Shown here piece by piece: positions 20,740 through 29,967 of a stretch of 64,000 nt of DNA. Made by a program: the position numbers and the translations under genes. Source of the DNA: Methylobacillus arboreus. Lineage in GTDB: Bacteria; Pseudomonadota; Gammaproteobacteria; Burkholderiales; Methylophilaceae. The first letter of the stretch is position 1. The number at the start of each line of letters is the position of its first letter. Location of the stretch: assembly GCF_020532725.1 (NCBI RefSeq), contig NZ_JAJAVC010000011.1:470448-534447 (forward strand), written 5' to 3'. The notes below the pieces were generated by a model, which saw nothing but the letters and a program-made list of their open reading frames with translations, was not told where the DNA came from and ran no database searches.

Positions 20740-20754
20740 TGGCACACGCTTTGC
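20740..20754 (+). promoter_or_regulatory. Sigma-54 (-24/-12) promoter of xoxF
   Basis: TGGCAC, five bases, TTGC: an exact match to the sigma-54 core with correct spacing. Transcription would start near 20766 and leave a leader of about 70 bases before xoxF. Nothing else is encoded on this strand in the gap, and the adjacent gene encodes a GAFTGA-type activator. Confidence 0.8.
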
Positions 20755-20837
20755 CATAGTGTATTCACCGGGAAAAACTCCCGGAGAAGTATACGACATA
20801 AAAAAATGATTCTTGAAAATAGACTATGGAGAATGGC

Positions 20838-22709
20838 GTGAAAGCAAAACCGATGACTCTGGCACTAAGTGCCGGCATGCTGGGGCTGATGGCAATGCCC
20901 GCCCTGGCATCCCAGGACCTGGAAAAGCTCATGAAGGATGACGGCCAATGGGCGCACCCGCGCAAGGACTATAGCAACACCGGCTATAGCGCCTTGTCGC
21001 AGATCAACAAGAGCAATGTCAAGAACCTGAAATACGCATGGACCTTCGCCACGGGCGTGAACCGCGGCCATGAGGGCGCACCGCTGGTGGTGGATGGCGT
21101 GATGTATATCCATACCGCGTTCCCGAACAATGTGTACGCGCTGGACTTAAACAACAACCAGAAGATTCTCTGGTCTTATTTCCCGAAGCAGGATCCATCG
21201 GTACAGGCGCTGCTGTGCTGTGACAATGTCAACCGTGGCCTGAGCTTTGGCGATAGCAAGATTTTCCTGCAGCAGAACGATGGCATCCTCGTCGCGCTCG
21301 ATGCCAAGACCGGCAAGAAGATCTGGGACGTGAAAGTGGTCGACACCAAAGAGGGCGCCTCCACCACCAATGCGCCGCACGTGATCAAGGACAAGGTCGT
21401 TACCGGCTGTTCGGGCGGCGAATATGGCGTGCGCTGCTATATCACTGCCTATAATATTAAGGATGGCAGCCTGATCTGGCGCGCCTACAGCACCGGTTCA
21501 GACGCGGATGCGCTGATCGGCAAGGATTTCAACAAGGAAAACCCGCACTACAGCGCCTTGTCGCTTTATGAGGATGTCAACGGAGGCAACAAGGAAGGCG
21601 GTTCCTTCAAGGCGCTGCCCAAGGAAAAGCTCAAGTTCCCGGAAACCGAGCTGGGCATCAAGACCTGGCTCAAGCCGCAAGCTGTGAAGAACGGCTGGGA
21701 ACATGGCGGCGGCCCGACCTGGGGCTGGTATTCCTATGACCCGGCGCTCAACCTGATGTATTACGGTACCGGCAACCCCGGCACCTGGAACCCGGATGTG
21801 CGTCCTGGCGACAACAAGTGGTCGATGACCATCTTCGCTCGCGATGTAGACACCGGCTTCGCGCGCTGGGGTTACCAGATGACGCCGCATGACGAGTGGG
21901 ATTACGACGGCATGAACGAAATCATCCTCTGGGATGCCGATGGCAAAAAGCTCGCCACCCATTTCGACCGCAACGGTTTCGGTTATACCTTCGACCGTAC
22001 CAACGGCAGCCTACTGGTGACCGAGAAAATGCATCCGTTCGTCAACTGGGCGACATCGATCGACCTCAAGACCGGCATTCCGAACAAGGATCCCAAGTAC
22101 TCCACCCACCAGGATTACAACGCGCAAGGCATTTGTCCTTCCGCATTGGGCGTCAAGGATGAACAGCCCGCCGCATTCTCGCCGCGCACCAAGATGTTCT
22201 ATGTGCCGCTCAACCACGTGTGCATGACCTACGAGCCGACCGAGTCCAAGTATATCGCCGGTCAGCCCTGGGTGGGCGCGACCTTGACCATGTTTGCCGG
22301 CCCGGATGGCGTAATGGGCGGCTTCATGGCCTGGGACGGCCTCAAGGGCAAGGCGGCCTGGTACAACAAAGAGAAATTCTCCGCCTGGGGCGGCGCGCTC
22401 GCCACAGGTTCCGACCTGGTGTTCTACGGCACGCTGGACCGCTGGTTCAAGGCACTGGACGCCAAGACCGGCAAGGAGCTATGGAAGGCACAGGTGGGCT
22501 CCGGGGTTGTCGGCAACGCCATTACCTACACCCATAAAGGCAAGCAGTATGTCGGCGTGCTCTCCGGCATTGGCGGCTGGGCCGGTGTAGCGATGAACCT
22601 GGGCCTGGAAGAAGAAACTGCGGGCTTGGGTGCTGCTGGCGGCTACAAGGAACTCAAGGATTGGAACGCCGCGCCTGGCGGCGGTGCAATGAATGTCTTC
22701 AGTCTCTAG
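20838..22709 (+). CDS. xoxF: Lanthanide-type PQQ methanol dehydrogenase, large subunit
   Basis: Oxidises methanol in the periplasm, passing electrons to a cytochrome c. The eight-bladed quinoprotein fold shows WAHPRKDYSNTGYSAL, the vicinal disulfide LLCCDNVNRG, and the tryptophan-docking repeats LDAKTGKKIW and LDAKTGKELWKAQVG. Around the catalytic base it reads EWDYDGMNE: the Asp two residues after the catalytic Asp (codons 21900-21908, residues 355 and 357) is the lanthanide ligand that marks XoxF and is replaced by Ala in calcium MxaF. GTG 20838, six bases after GGAG, gives a proper signal peptide (KAKPMTLALSAGMLGLMAMPALA); ATG 20826 overlaps the ribosome site. No xoxG cytochrome, xoxJ or pqq gene is adjacent. 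Confidence 0.94.
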   Translation: MKAKPMTLALSAGMLGLMAMPALASQDLEKLMKDDGQWAHPRKDYSNTGYSALSQINKSNVKNLKYAWTFATGVNRGHEGAPLVVDGVMYIHTAFPNNVYALDLNNNQKILWSYFPKQDPSVQALLCCDNVNRGLSFGDSKIFLQQNDGILVALDAKTGKKIWDVKVVDTKEGASTTNAPHVIKDKVVTGCSGGEYGVRCYITAYNIKDGSLIWRAYSTGSDADALIGKDFNKENPHYSALSLYEDVNGGNKEGGSFKALPKEKLKFPETELGIKTWLKPQAVKNGWEHGGGPTWGWYSYDPALNLMYYGTGNPGTWNPDVRPGDNKWSMTIFARDVDTGFARWGYQMTPHDEWDYDGMNEIILWDADGKKLATHFDRNGFGYTFDRTNGSLLVTEKMHPFVNWATSIDLKTGIPNKDPKYSTHQDYNAQGICPSALGVKDEQPAAFSPRTKMFYVPLNHVCMTYEPTESKYIAGQPWVGATLTMFAGPDGVMGGFMAWDGLKGKAAWYNKEKFSAWGGALATGSDLVFYGTLDRWFKALDAKTGKELWKAQVGSGVVGNAITYTHKGKQYVGVLSGIGGWAGVAMNLGLEEETAGLGAAGGYKELKDWNAAPGGGAMNVFSL

Positions 22710-22799
22710 GAGGACATTGCAGTAAACCTGATGTATTGATGAATCATCTCCTCGACTCATTCTGGCTCATCTCCACTGAGTAATGTCTGAGTCCCTTCC

Positions 22800-22830
22800 G
22801 CCCGGCCACCTTCCATGCCGGGCTTTTTTT
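22800..22830 (+). terminator. xoxF terminator
   Basis: GCCCGGC (22800-22806) and GCCGGGC (22817-22823) form a strong GC stem followed by seven T residues, 90 bases after xoxF. The rest of the 310-base gap (22710-23019) shows no further gene or signal. Confidence 0.85.
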
Positions 22831-23019
22831 GTCCATGAACGCATGTACTTTGGAAGATCGGGAACGGGCTCAGAGGTTATTGCGCGATCTCAATTTCCTG
22901 ATGTAACGGAAGACGGCTGCAACCGAAACTGTGTCACTAGTCCCCCATTCATACTGAGGTCATGGCCGGTGGCGAGACTCGCGTTACTTATTTTCACTCA
23001 TTTTCAATAGGGGATTGCA

Positions 23020-23775
23020 ATGAAGCTGAAGTCCGTTGTTAGAAATCATTTTGTCCTCGCTGCCTGTATCGGGATTGCACTCGGCGTGCAGCCAGTGTTT
23101 GCAGCATCCGCCGCCAGCTCGGTTCCTGCCCGCTGGTCTTTCGGTCTCCTTACCGACACCCAGGGTGCCAGCGATCCGCGTGGTGTATCCGTCAGGTTGA
23201 TGCAGCCGGTGGTGGACCGCTTCGTGAACAACCACAACATCGACCTGCTCATTTCCATCGGCGACCTGACCGAGGACGGCACGGCGGCTGAATTCGATGT
23301 CTGGAAGCAGACCGCGAAGCCGCTGACCGATGCTGGCGTTCCTCTTTACCTGACGCGCGGCAATCACGACGTGCGTGCTGAGAGCACTACCGTAGGCATT
23401 GATCCCTTGCTCGGGCCCTCCTCTTACCGCGGCACTGACACCTGGTCCGCAACCTTTCCCGACCTGAGCGGACCGACGGTCACGGCAGGGCCGGGAGCCT
23501 CCTACTCGTTCAGCTACAACAACACGCTCTTCGTCTCGCTCGATCTATATGGCGCGATGCCCAGCGAGATCGTCGGCTGGGTAAGCAGCCAGCAGAAGGG
23601 CAGCTACGACCACATGTTCGTCTACGCTCACGAGCCTTTCTTCGGCCGTGCACGCGAGGGCGTGCTTGGCGACAGCCCGCTGCGGATGCAGATACTCACT
23701 CAGTTGGGTGAAAATGGTGTTGACGCCTATTTCAGCGGCATGCGCGGCGCTGGATGGATTCGCACAATAATGTGA
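23020..23775 (+). pseudogene. Metallophosphoesterase, C-terminally truncated
   Basis: A calcineurin-like phosphoesterase with signal peptide (VLAACIGIALGVQPVFA). It keeps the first metal-binding blocks in order: FGLLTDTQG, SIGDLTEDG, TRGNHDVRAE and YAHEPFFG. It stops at YFSG, where the family continues with GHxH, the last metal-ligand pair; instead it reads MRGAGWIRTIM and ends. Reading one base out gives a His after SG but not GHxH, so a simple frameshift does not restore the motif; a deletion or recombination junction is more likely. Length (251) is also short for secreted members. Probably inactive. Confidence 0.65.
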
Positions 23776-23815
23776 TGGGCGCGCGATGACATCTTCTTAA
23801 TTGTAATTGAGCTGT

Positions 23816-25225
23816 TTATTTTGCGAAGTAGCTCATAGGCAATTCCATGGGCGCATCGGGCTGCGTTTGCGGCGTGACGCGGACAATGAAACTGTTGGTA
23901 CTTGTTGCCAACGCTGGCGGCAAGGATACGCTGAAGTCGCTTGCATAGGATTTGCCGGCAGGAATGGTGATTTGCTTCCAGCCCTTGAAGCTGCCTTCCG
24001 GCAGACCTTGTGCCTCGATGCGATAGGTTTCCGTGCCCCCGGATTTGTTAGTGATGCGTAGCTCGTAACGGTTGCGCAGGCTGCCGTCGGCAAGCTGGGT
24101 GACCAAGGGCTGCCGTTGCTGCTGCACAATGGCGGTAAACGGAGTGATGGTGCTCGTGGCATGCCAGGTGAATGCAATGCTGGCGACCAGCACCGCAAGA
24201 TAGCCGGCGCGCTTGGCTTTTGTCCAACGCTGCATGCGCGTATCGGTTTCCTGGATATTCTCATCGCGGTCAAAACGTATCAGGCCGTGCGGCAGCTTGA
24301 GGCTGTCCATGATGTTGTTGCACGCGTCCACGCAAAGCCCGCATGAAATGCAGCCGATCTGGAATCCCTTGCGGATATCTACCCCAGTGGGGCAGACGTT
24401 CACACAGTAGTTGCAATCTATACAATCGCCGAACCCCTGGCTTTGCCGGATTTCGGGTGTCTTGAGCTTGGCGGTCGGCGCCTGGCGCCCGTGTTCCCGT
24501 TCACCGCGGGCCTCGTCATAGATCACGGTTACGGTGGACGGATCCTGCATGACGCCCTGGAACTTGCCGTAAGGGCAGGCGACGAAGCAGACATCCTCGC
24601 GCGCAAAGCCCGCTGCGACATAAGTCGTGGCCGTCAAGACCGACACGGTGACATAAGCGGCGATGGCGGCTTTTCCTGCGAAGATTTGTGCCAGCAAGGT
24701 GCCAGCGTCGGCAAAATACAGCGTGAATGTGACCGCAGTGGCGAAGGACAGCAAAAGCCACAATGCATGCGTGCTGCCAATCAGGGCAATCTTGCGCGCA
24801 CTCCAGGGCGCTTGCTGTAGCCGTTTTCTTGCCTGGGCCTCGCCCTGTATCCATTTTTCAATGAAGCGGAAGGCGTCGGTCCATAAGGTCTGAAAACAGA
24901 AAAAACCGCAGAAAATCCGCCCGAACATGGCTGCGGAAATGAACAGCAGGCTTGCTGCGATCACCATGACACCCATGAGTACCATCAAATCTTGCGGATA
25001 TAGCACTAGGCCCAATATATGAAAGCGCGAGTTGCCTATATCAAACAGCAATGCCTGACCCACCTCGTTCTGCCAAGGCAGCCATGGCAAGAGGAAATAC
25101 ACGCCAAAAGCGATATTGAGGATGAGGGACTTGATATTGCGGTAACGCCCCTTGACGGAATAGGGCACGATAGGGATGACCTTGCGTGCCGGCGCGGAGC
25201 GGGCGATGACAGCTTCTGCTTGCAT
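23816..25225 (-). CDS. ccoG: Cytochrome c oxidase accessory protein CcoG (FixG/RdxA family)
   Basis: A membrane polyferredoxin that reduces copper for assembly of cbb3-type oxidase. About five membrane helices (FGVYFLLPWLPW, LMGVMVIAASLLFISA and others) surround an N-terminal RIFCGFFCFQTLW motif. Two [4Fe-4S] clusters follow: CIDCNYCVNVCPTG and CISCGLCVDACNNIMD. After a last helix (GYLAVLVASIAFTW) comes the periplasmic Ig-like FixG domain (LPEGSFKGWKQITIPAGKS). Length 469 is typical. AGGAAA precedes the ATG. No cco structural genes are in the window, and no clear FNR box is seen upstream. Confidence 0.92.
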   Translation of the reverse strand: MQAEAVIARSAPARKVIPIVPYSVKGRYRNIKSLILNIAFGVYFLLPWLPWQNEVGQALLFDIGNSRFHILGLVLYPQDLMVLMGVMVIAASLLFISAAMFGRIFCGFFCFQTLWTDAFRFIEKWIQGEAQARKRLQQAPWSARKIALIGSTHALWLLLSFATAVTFTLYFADAGTLLAQIFAGKAAIAAYVTVSVLTATTYVAAGFAREDVCFVACPYGKFQGVMQDPSTVTVIYDEARGEREHGRQAPTAKLKTPEIRQSQGFGDCIDCNYCVNVCPTGVDIRKGFQIGCISCGLCVDACNNIMDSLKLPHGLIRFDRDENIQETDTRMQRWTKAKRAGYLAVLVASIAFTWHATSTITPFTAIVQQQRQPLVTQLADGSLRNRYELRITNKSGGTETYRIEAQGLPEGSFKGWKQITIPAGKSYASDFSVSLPPALATSTNSFIVRVTPQTQPDAPMELPMSYFAK

Positions 25226-25350
25226 GACATTTCCTGGTGTGAATGATGCAATGCCGATTTTGCAGAAGGGGCTGTATTTATAACAGATTCAGTTTTGTTT
25301 TAATTGGTAGTATCAGATGGATGAAAACGATTGCTGTGACTGAGTTTTTA

Positions 25351-25719
25351 CTAAACTATCAATGCTGCCGCCACCTGGCGGCTTTCTGCCATGAGGATGT
25401 TATAGGTGCGGCAGGCAGCCTCGGTTGTCATGCATTCCACGCTGATGCCTGCAGCGATCAGCTCGCCGCTGATGGAAGGGTGCAGAAAGCGGTGCTTGCT
25501 GCCGGTGCCCAGCAGGATAAGTTCGGGCTTGAGCGCAAGCAAGTCACTGAAGTGTTCGGGCGCCAGGCTGTCAAAATCATCCACCGGCCACGCGGGGAGC
25601 AGAGTGCTAGGCAGCACGATTAAACTGTGTTCATGGCGGGCATGGTTGATTTCAACCCAGCCATCGCCATAGCCGGTAATCAGGTGGCTGCCCGCAGCCT
25701 GGGTCAGGTGTAATTTCAT
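25351..25719 (-). CDS. Mth938-like domain protein (DUF498)
   Basis: A 122-residue single-domain protein of the Mth938/NDUFAF3-like family. It shows the family pattern: N-terminal strand HLITGYGDGWVEIN, LPSTLLPAWPVDDFDSLAPEHF, the conserved KPELILLGTGSKHRF and GISVECMTTEAACRTYNILMAESRQV. In mitochondria the relative assists complex I assembly; the bacterial role is not known. It stands alone between ccoG and alaA and is divergent from alaA. Confidence 0.82.
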   Translation of the reverse strand: MKLHLTQAAGSHLITGYGDGWVEINHARHEHSLIVLPSTLLPAWPVDDFDSLAPEHFSDLLALKPELILLGTGSKHRFLHPSISGELIAAGISVECMTTEAACRTYNILMAESRQVAAALIV

Positions 25720-25826
25720 AAGCAGATGTATTGAATAATCAACAAGGTCTTTGCGGAGTTACGCTTCAATTGCATGCCAACTCAAGGTAAGATAGCACAT
25801 TTTCCGAACTCCTCATTGCGGGTAAT

Positions 25827-27107
25827 ATGCAACCACTTTCCAAATCCAGCAAGCTCAACAACGTGTGCTACGACATTCGCGGCCCGGTGTTGGACCGAGC
25901 GCGGCAAATGGAAGAGGAGGGGCACCGCATCATCAAGCTCAATATCGGCAATCCTGCGCCATTTGGGTTTGATGCGCCGGAGGAAATCCTGCAGGACGTG
26001 ATCCGCAACATGGATTCAGCCTCGGGCTACACCGATTCCAAGGGCTTGTTCGCGGCGCGCAAGGCGATCATGCACTACACCCAGCAGAAGAATATCCGTG
26101 GCGTGGGGGTGGATGACATCATCATCGGCAACGGTGTTTCCGAGCTCATCGTGCTGGCCATGCAGGCCTTGCTCAACAATGGCGACCAGATTCTGGTGCC
26201 GATGCCGGACTATCCCCTGTGGACTGCGGCCGTGACCTTGGCTGGCGGCACTGCGCGTCACTACCTCTGTGATGAGCAGTCGGGTTGGCTGCCCGACCTC
26301 AGGGATATCGAGAACAAGATTACCGCCAATACGCGCGGCATTGTGCTGATCAATCCTAATAACCCGACCGGGGCCTTGTATCCACGAGAAACGCTGGAAG
26401 GCATCATCGAGATCGCACGCCACCATGGCCTGGTGATTTTTGCCGATGAAATCTATGACAAGGTGCTCTACGACGGCAATACGCACACTTCCATTGCCTC
26501 GCTGGCGGAAGATGTCTTGTTTGTCACATTCAATGGCTTGTCGAAAAACTACCGCACCTGTGGCTACCGTGCTGGCTGGCTGGTGATTTCCGGCGAGAAG
26601 CGCCATGCTACCGACTATATCGAAGGCCTCAATATGCTGGCCTCGATGCGCCTGTGTGCCAATGTGCCGGGCCAGTTGGCGATTCAGACGGCACTGGGCG
26701 GCTACCAGAGCATTGATGACCTGGTGGCGCCCACTGGCAGGTTGTGCAAGCAGCGCGACCTGGCTTATAAAATGCTCACTGAAATTCCCGGTGTGAGCTG
26801 TGTCAAGCCCAAGGCCGGCTTGTACCTGTTCCCGCGCCTTGATCCCAAGATTTACCCGATACAGGATGACCAGCAGTTCATCCTCGACCTGTTGCTGGAA
26901 GAAAAAGTATTGCTGGTGCAGGGTACCGGTTTCAACTGGCATGCGCCCGACCATTTCCGCGTAGTGTTCCTGCCCAATGTGGATGACCTTACCGAGGCAT
27001 TCACCCGGATTGCACGCTTCTTGGAGAATTATCGCAAGCAGCACAGTACGATCACGCTGGTTGCAAATAAAGAGACACACGCCAAGCAGAAGCATATTCC
27101 CGCATAA
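25827..27107 (+). CDS. alaA: PLP-dependent alanine aminotransferase, AlaA type
   Basis: Fold-type I aminotransferase making alanine from pyruvate and glutamate. The sequence follows E. coli AlaA throughout: SSKLNNVCYDIRGPVLDRA, KLNIGNPAPFGFDAPEEIL, GNGVSELIVLAMQALL, INPNNPTGALYPRE, the PLP-lysine region FNGLSKNYRTCGYRAGW and YIEGLNMLASMRLCANVPGQ. The last ~20 residues are an extra tail. It is followed after 51 bases by hom and thrC, an arrangement that suggests co-expression with aspartate-family synthesis. Confidence 0.93.
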   Translation: MQPLSKSSKLNNVCYDIRGPVLDRARQMEEEGHRIIKLNIGNPAPFGFDAPEEILQDVIRNMDSASGYTDSKGLFAARKAIMHYTQQKNIRGVGVDDIIIGNGVSELIVLAMQALLNNGDQILVPMPDYPLWTAAVTLAGGTARHYLCDEQSGWLPDLRDIENKITANTRGIVLINPNNPTGALYPRETLEGIIEIARHHGLVIFADEIYDKVLYDGNTHTSIASLAEDVLFVTFNGLSKNYRTCGYRAGWLVISGEKRHATDYIEGLNMLASMRLCANVPGQLAIQTALGGYQSIDDLVAPTGRLCKQRDLAYKMLTEIPGVSCVKPKAGLYLFPRLDPKIYPIQDDQQFILDLLLEEKVLLVQGTGFNWHAPDHFRVVFLPNVDDLTEAFTRIARFLENYRKQHSTITLVANKETHAKQKHIPA

Positions 27108-27158
27108 GTGGGATATAGCTTGGCGCTAGAATTGAAAAGCAAGAAAACTGGAAACTGA

Positions 27159-28472
27159 ATGAAACCCATCAATGTTGGCCTGCTCGGCATCGGCACTGTC
27201 GGTGGCGGCACTTATACCGTCCTTACCCGTAACCAGGAAGAAATTGCCCGCCGTGCGGGTCGCCCTATCGAGATTACACGCGTTGCGGACCGCAACCTGG
27301 AATTGGCCCGCCAAGTCACCGGCGGCAAGGTTGGGGTGACCGATGATGCCTTTGCTGTGGTGGCCGACCCCGAAATTGATATCGTCGTCGAGTTAATCGG
27401 CGGTTATACCGTGGCGCGCGAGCTGGTGCTGAAGGCGATTGAAAACGGCAAGCATGTGGTCACTGCCAACAAGGCGCTGATCGCACTGCATGGCAATGAG
27501 ATTTTTGCAGCGGCACAGAAAAAAGGCGTGATCGTCGCGTTCGAGGCGGCAGTGGCGGGCGGCATCCCCATCATCAAGGCAGTGCGGGAAGGCCTGGCCG
27601 CCAATCGTATCGAGTGGATTGCCGGTATTATCAACGGCACCACCAACTTCATTCTCTCTGAAATGCGTGAGAAAGGGCTGGCGTTTGCCGATGTGCTCAA
27701 GGAAGCGCAGCGCCTGGGCTATGCCGAGGCCGATCCGACATTCGACGTGGAGGGCATCGATGCTGCGCACAAACTGATGATCCTGGCGGCGATTGGATTC
27801 GGCATTCCCGTGCAGTTCGAGAAAGCCTATGTGGAAGGCATTACAAAGCTGGATGCAATTGATATCCGCTATGCGGAAGAGTTGGGCTATCGCGTCAAGC
27901 TGCTGGGCATTACCAAGCGTACCGATAAGGGTGTTGAACTGCGGGTGCACCCGACGCTGATTCCCGAGAAGCGCCTGATTGCGAATGTGAATGGTGCGAT
28001 GAATGCAGTGCTGGTCAAGGGTGATGCGGTTGGTCCTACCTTGTATTACGGCGCCGGTGCCGGCGCTGAGCCTACGGCAAGCGCGGTCGTCGCTGATCTT
28101 GTCGATGTAACGCGCACCCATACGACAGACGCTCACCAGCGTGTGCCGCATCTTGCGTTCCAGCCGGACCAACTGGTGGATTTGCCGATCCTGGCTATCG
28201 GCGAAGTGAGCAGCGCCTATTACCTGCGCTTGCGTGCGGTGGACAAGCCGGGCGTGCTGGCAGACGTGACCCGCATCCTGGGCGACCGCCAGATTTCGAT
28301 CGACGCGATGATCCAGAAGGAACCGCAAGAAGGCGAGGACCAGGCCGATATCATCATCCTGACCCACGTGACCATTGAAAAGAACATGAACGATGCCATT
28401 GCAGCAATCGAGGCATTGCCTGCCATTTCAGGCAGCGTTACTCGCCTGCGCATGGAAGAACTAAGCCGATAA
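27159..28472 (+). CDS. hom: Homoserine dehydrogenase
   Basis: Reduces aspartate semialdehyde to homoserine with NAD(P)H on the way to threonine and methionine. The Rossmann start VGLLGIGTVGGGTYTVL, the catalytic-domain signatures ANKALIALHG, EAAVAGGIPIIKA, INGTTNFILSEM and EADPTFDVEGIDAAHKL, and a C-terminal ACT domain (YYLRLRAVDKPGVLADVTRI, from about residue 350) are present. The ACT domain predicts feedback inhibition by threonine. 437 residues, the usual monofunctional length. thrC begins 52 bases later. Confidence 0.96.
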   Translation: MKPINVGLLGIGTVGGGTYTVLTRNQEEIARRAGRPIEITRVADRNLELARQVTGGKVGVTDDAFAVVADPEIDIVVELIGGYTVARELVLKAIENGKHVVTANKALIALHGNEIFAAAQKKGVIVAFEAAVAGGIPIIKAVREGLAANRIEWIAGIINGTTNFILSEMREKGLAFADVLKEAQRLGYAEADPTFDVEGIDAAHKLMILAAIGFGIPVQFEKAYVEGITKLDAIDIRYAEELGYRVKLLGITKRTDKGVELRVHPTLIPEKRLIANVNGAMNAVLVKGDAVGPTLYYGAGAGAEPTASAVVADLVDVTRTHTTDAHQRVPHLAFQPDQLVDLPILAIGEVSSAYYLRLRAVDKPGVLADVTRILGDRQISIDAMIQKEPQEGEDQADIIILTHVTIEKNMNDAIAAIEALPAISGSVTRLRMEELSR

Positions 28473-28524
28473 TGAGGAAAGGGTTGCAGGTCGGACATAT
28501 TGTTTGCCTGCATCAGGTTGTGCA

Positions 28525-29952
28525 ATGAAATATATTTCCACTCGCGGGCAGGCGCCTGCACTTTCGTTCAGTGACATTCTCCTTGGCGGCCTGGCCCCCG
28601 ATGGCGGTTTGTACCTGCCTGAGCAATATCCGCATTTTACTGATGAAGATTTGGCGGCGATGCGCGGCATGCATTACCGCGATCTTGCCTATACTATCCT
28701 TTCACGCCTGGTCGACGATATTCCTCCCGCTGACCTGCGCGCGATTGTGGACAAGACCTACCGGGCCGATGTCTATGCCTATGCCCGTCCGGGCCAGAAC
28801 GCTGAAGATATTACGCCGACTTTGAAACTGGAAGAAGGCCTTTACCTGTTGTCTCTGTCCAATGGCCCGACCCTCGCGTTCAAGGACATCGCCATGCAGT
28901 TGCTGGGCAATCTGTTTGAATATGTGCTGGCGCAGAAGGGCGAGATCACCAATATCCTGGGTGCAACCTCTGGCGATACTGGCTCAGCTGCTGAATATGC
29001 TATGCGCGGCAAAAAGGGCGTCAAAGTCTTCATGCTGTCGCCACATAAGAAGATGAGCCGCTTCCAGACCGCGCAGATGTTCAGCCTGCAGGACGACAAT
29101 ATCTTCAATATCGCGGTCAAGGGCGTGTTTGACGATTGCCAGGATATCGTCAAGGCCGTGTCCAACGACCATGCATTCAAGGCCAAGTACAAGATTGGAG
29201 CAGTGAATTCTATCAACTGGGCCCGTGTTGCGGCGCAGGTGGTGTATTACTTCAAGGGTTATTTCGCCGTCACTACAGACAATGCGCAGAAAGTAAGCTT
29301 TTCCGTGCCTTCCGGCAACTTCGGCAATGTCTGTGCCGGGCACATTGCGCGCATGATGGGCTTGCCAATCGCTAAATTGGTGGTGGCAACCAACGAAAAC
29401 GACGTGCTGGACGAATTTTTCAAGACCGGCGTTTACCGCCCACGCGGCTCGGCGAATACCTACCATACCTCCAGCCCCTCCATGGATATTTCCAAGGCCT
29501 CCAATTTCGAGCGCTTTGTGTTCGACCTCGTCGGGCGTGATGCAGCAAAGGTGCGCGAACTATGGAACAAGGTGGACGCTGGCGGCAGTTTCGATCTCAA
29601 GGCGGATGGCTGGTTTGACAAGGTGGCGGATTACGGTTTTGTCTCCGGCAGCAGCAACCATGCGAACCGCATGCAGACCATCAAGGCCACGCATGAGCGC
29701 TATGGCGTCACGATAGACACCCATACTGCCGATGGTTTGAAGGTGGCGCTGGAGAAGCGTGAGGCCGGGATCCCGATGCTGGTGCTTGAGACCGCATTGC
29801 CGGCCAAGTTCGAGGATGCGATTGTGGAGGCGCTGGGACAGAAGCCGGAGCGTCCGCCCAGCCTGGAAGGCCTGGAAGCGTTGCCGCAGCATTTCGACGT
29901 GGTGCACTCCAGCGCGGATGCCATCAAGCAGTTCATTGTTGACCATATCTGA
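28525..29952 (+). CDS. thrC: Threonine synthase
   Basis: PLP enzyme converting O-phosphohomoserine to threonine. ATG 28525 gives the standard start MKYISTRGQAPALSF; the longer frame from 28504 adds seven unlikely residues. Motifs: GGLAPDGGLYLPEQYP, the PLP lysine in TLAFKDIAMQLLG, ILGATSGDTGSAAEYA and FSVPSGNFGNVCAGHIA. The long (~475-residue) class typical of proteobacteria and yeast. Directly after hom, and 15 bases before thyA. Confidence 0.96.
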   Translation: MKYISTRGQAPALSFSDILLGGLAPDGGLYLPEQYPHFTDEDLAAMRGMHYRDLAYTILSRLVDDIPPADLRAIVDKTYRADVYAYARPGQNAEDITPTLKLEEGLYLLSLSNGPTLAFKDIAMQLLGNLFEYVLAQKGEITNILGATSGDTGSAAEYAMRGKKGVKVFMLSPHKKMSRFQTAQMFSLQDDNIFNIAVKGVFDDCQDIVKAVSNDHAFKAKYKIGAVNSINWARVAAQVVYYFKGYFAVTTDNAQKVSFSVPSGNFGNVCAGHIARMMGLPIAKLVVATNENDVLDEFFKTGVYRPRGSANTYHTSSPSMDISKASNFERFVFDLVGRDAAKVRELWNKVDAGGSFDLKADGWFDKVADYGFVSGSSNHANRMQTIKATHERYGVTIDTHTADGLKVALEKREAGIPMLVLETALPAKFEDAIVEALGQKPERPPSLEGLEALPQHFDVVHSSADAIKQFIVDHI

Positions 29953-29967
29953 TACCCGGGAGAACCT

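Noticed and set aside
23730-23800. Sequencing frameshift in the metallophosphoesterase
   Set aside because: Neither alternative frame restores GHxH or the rest of the fold after YFSG, so one missed base cannot explain the truncation.
27393-28367. 324-codon minus-strand open frame inside hom
   Set aside because: Antisense to the dehydrogenase core and ACT domain; no motif.
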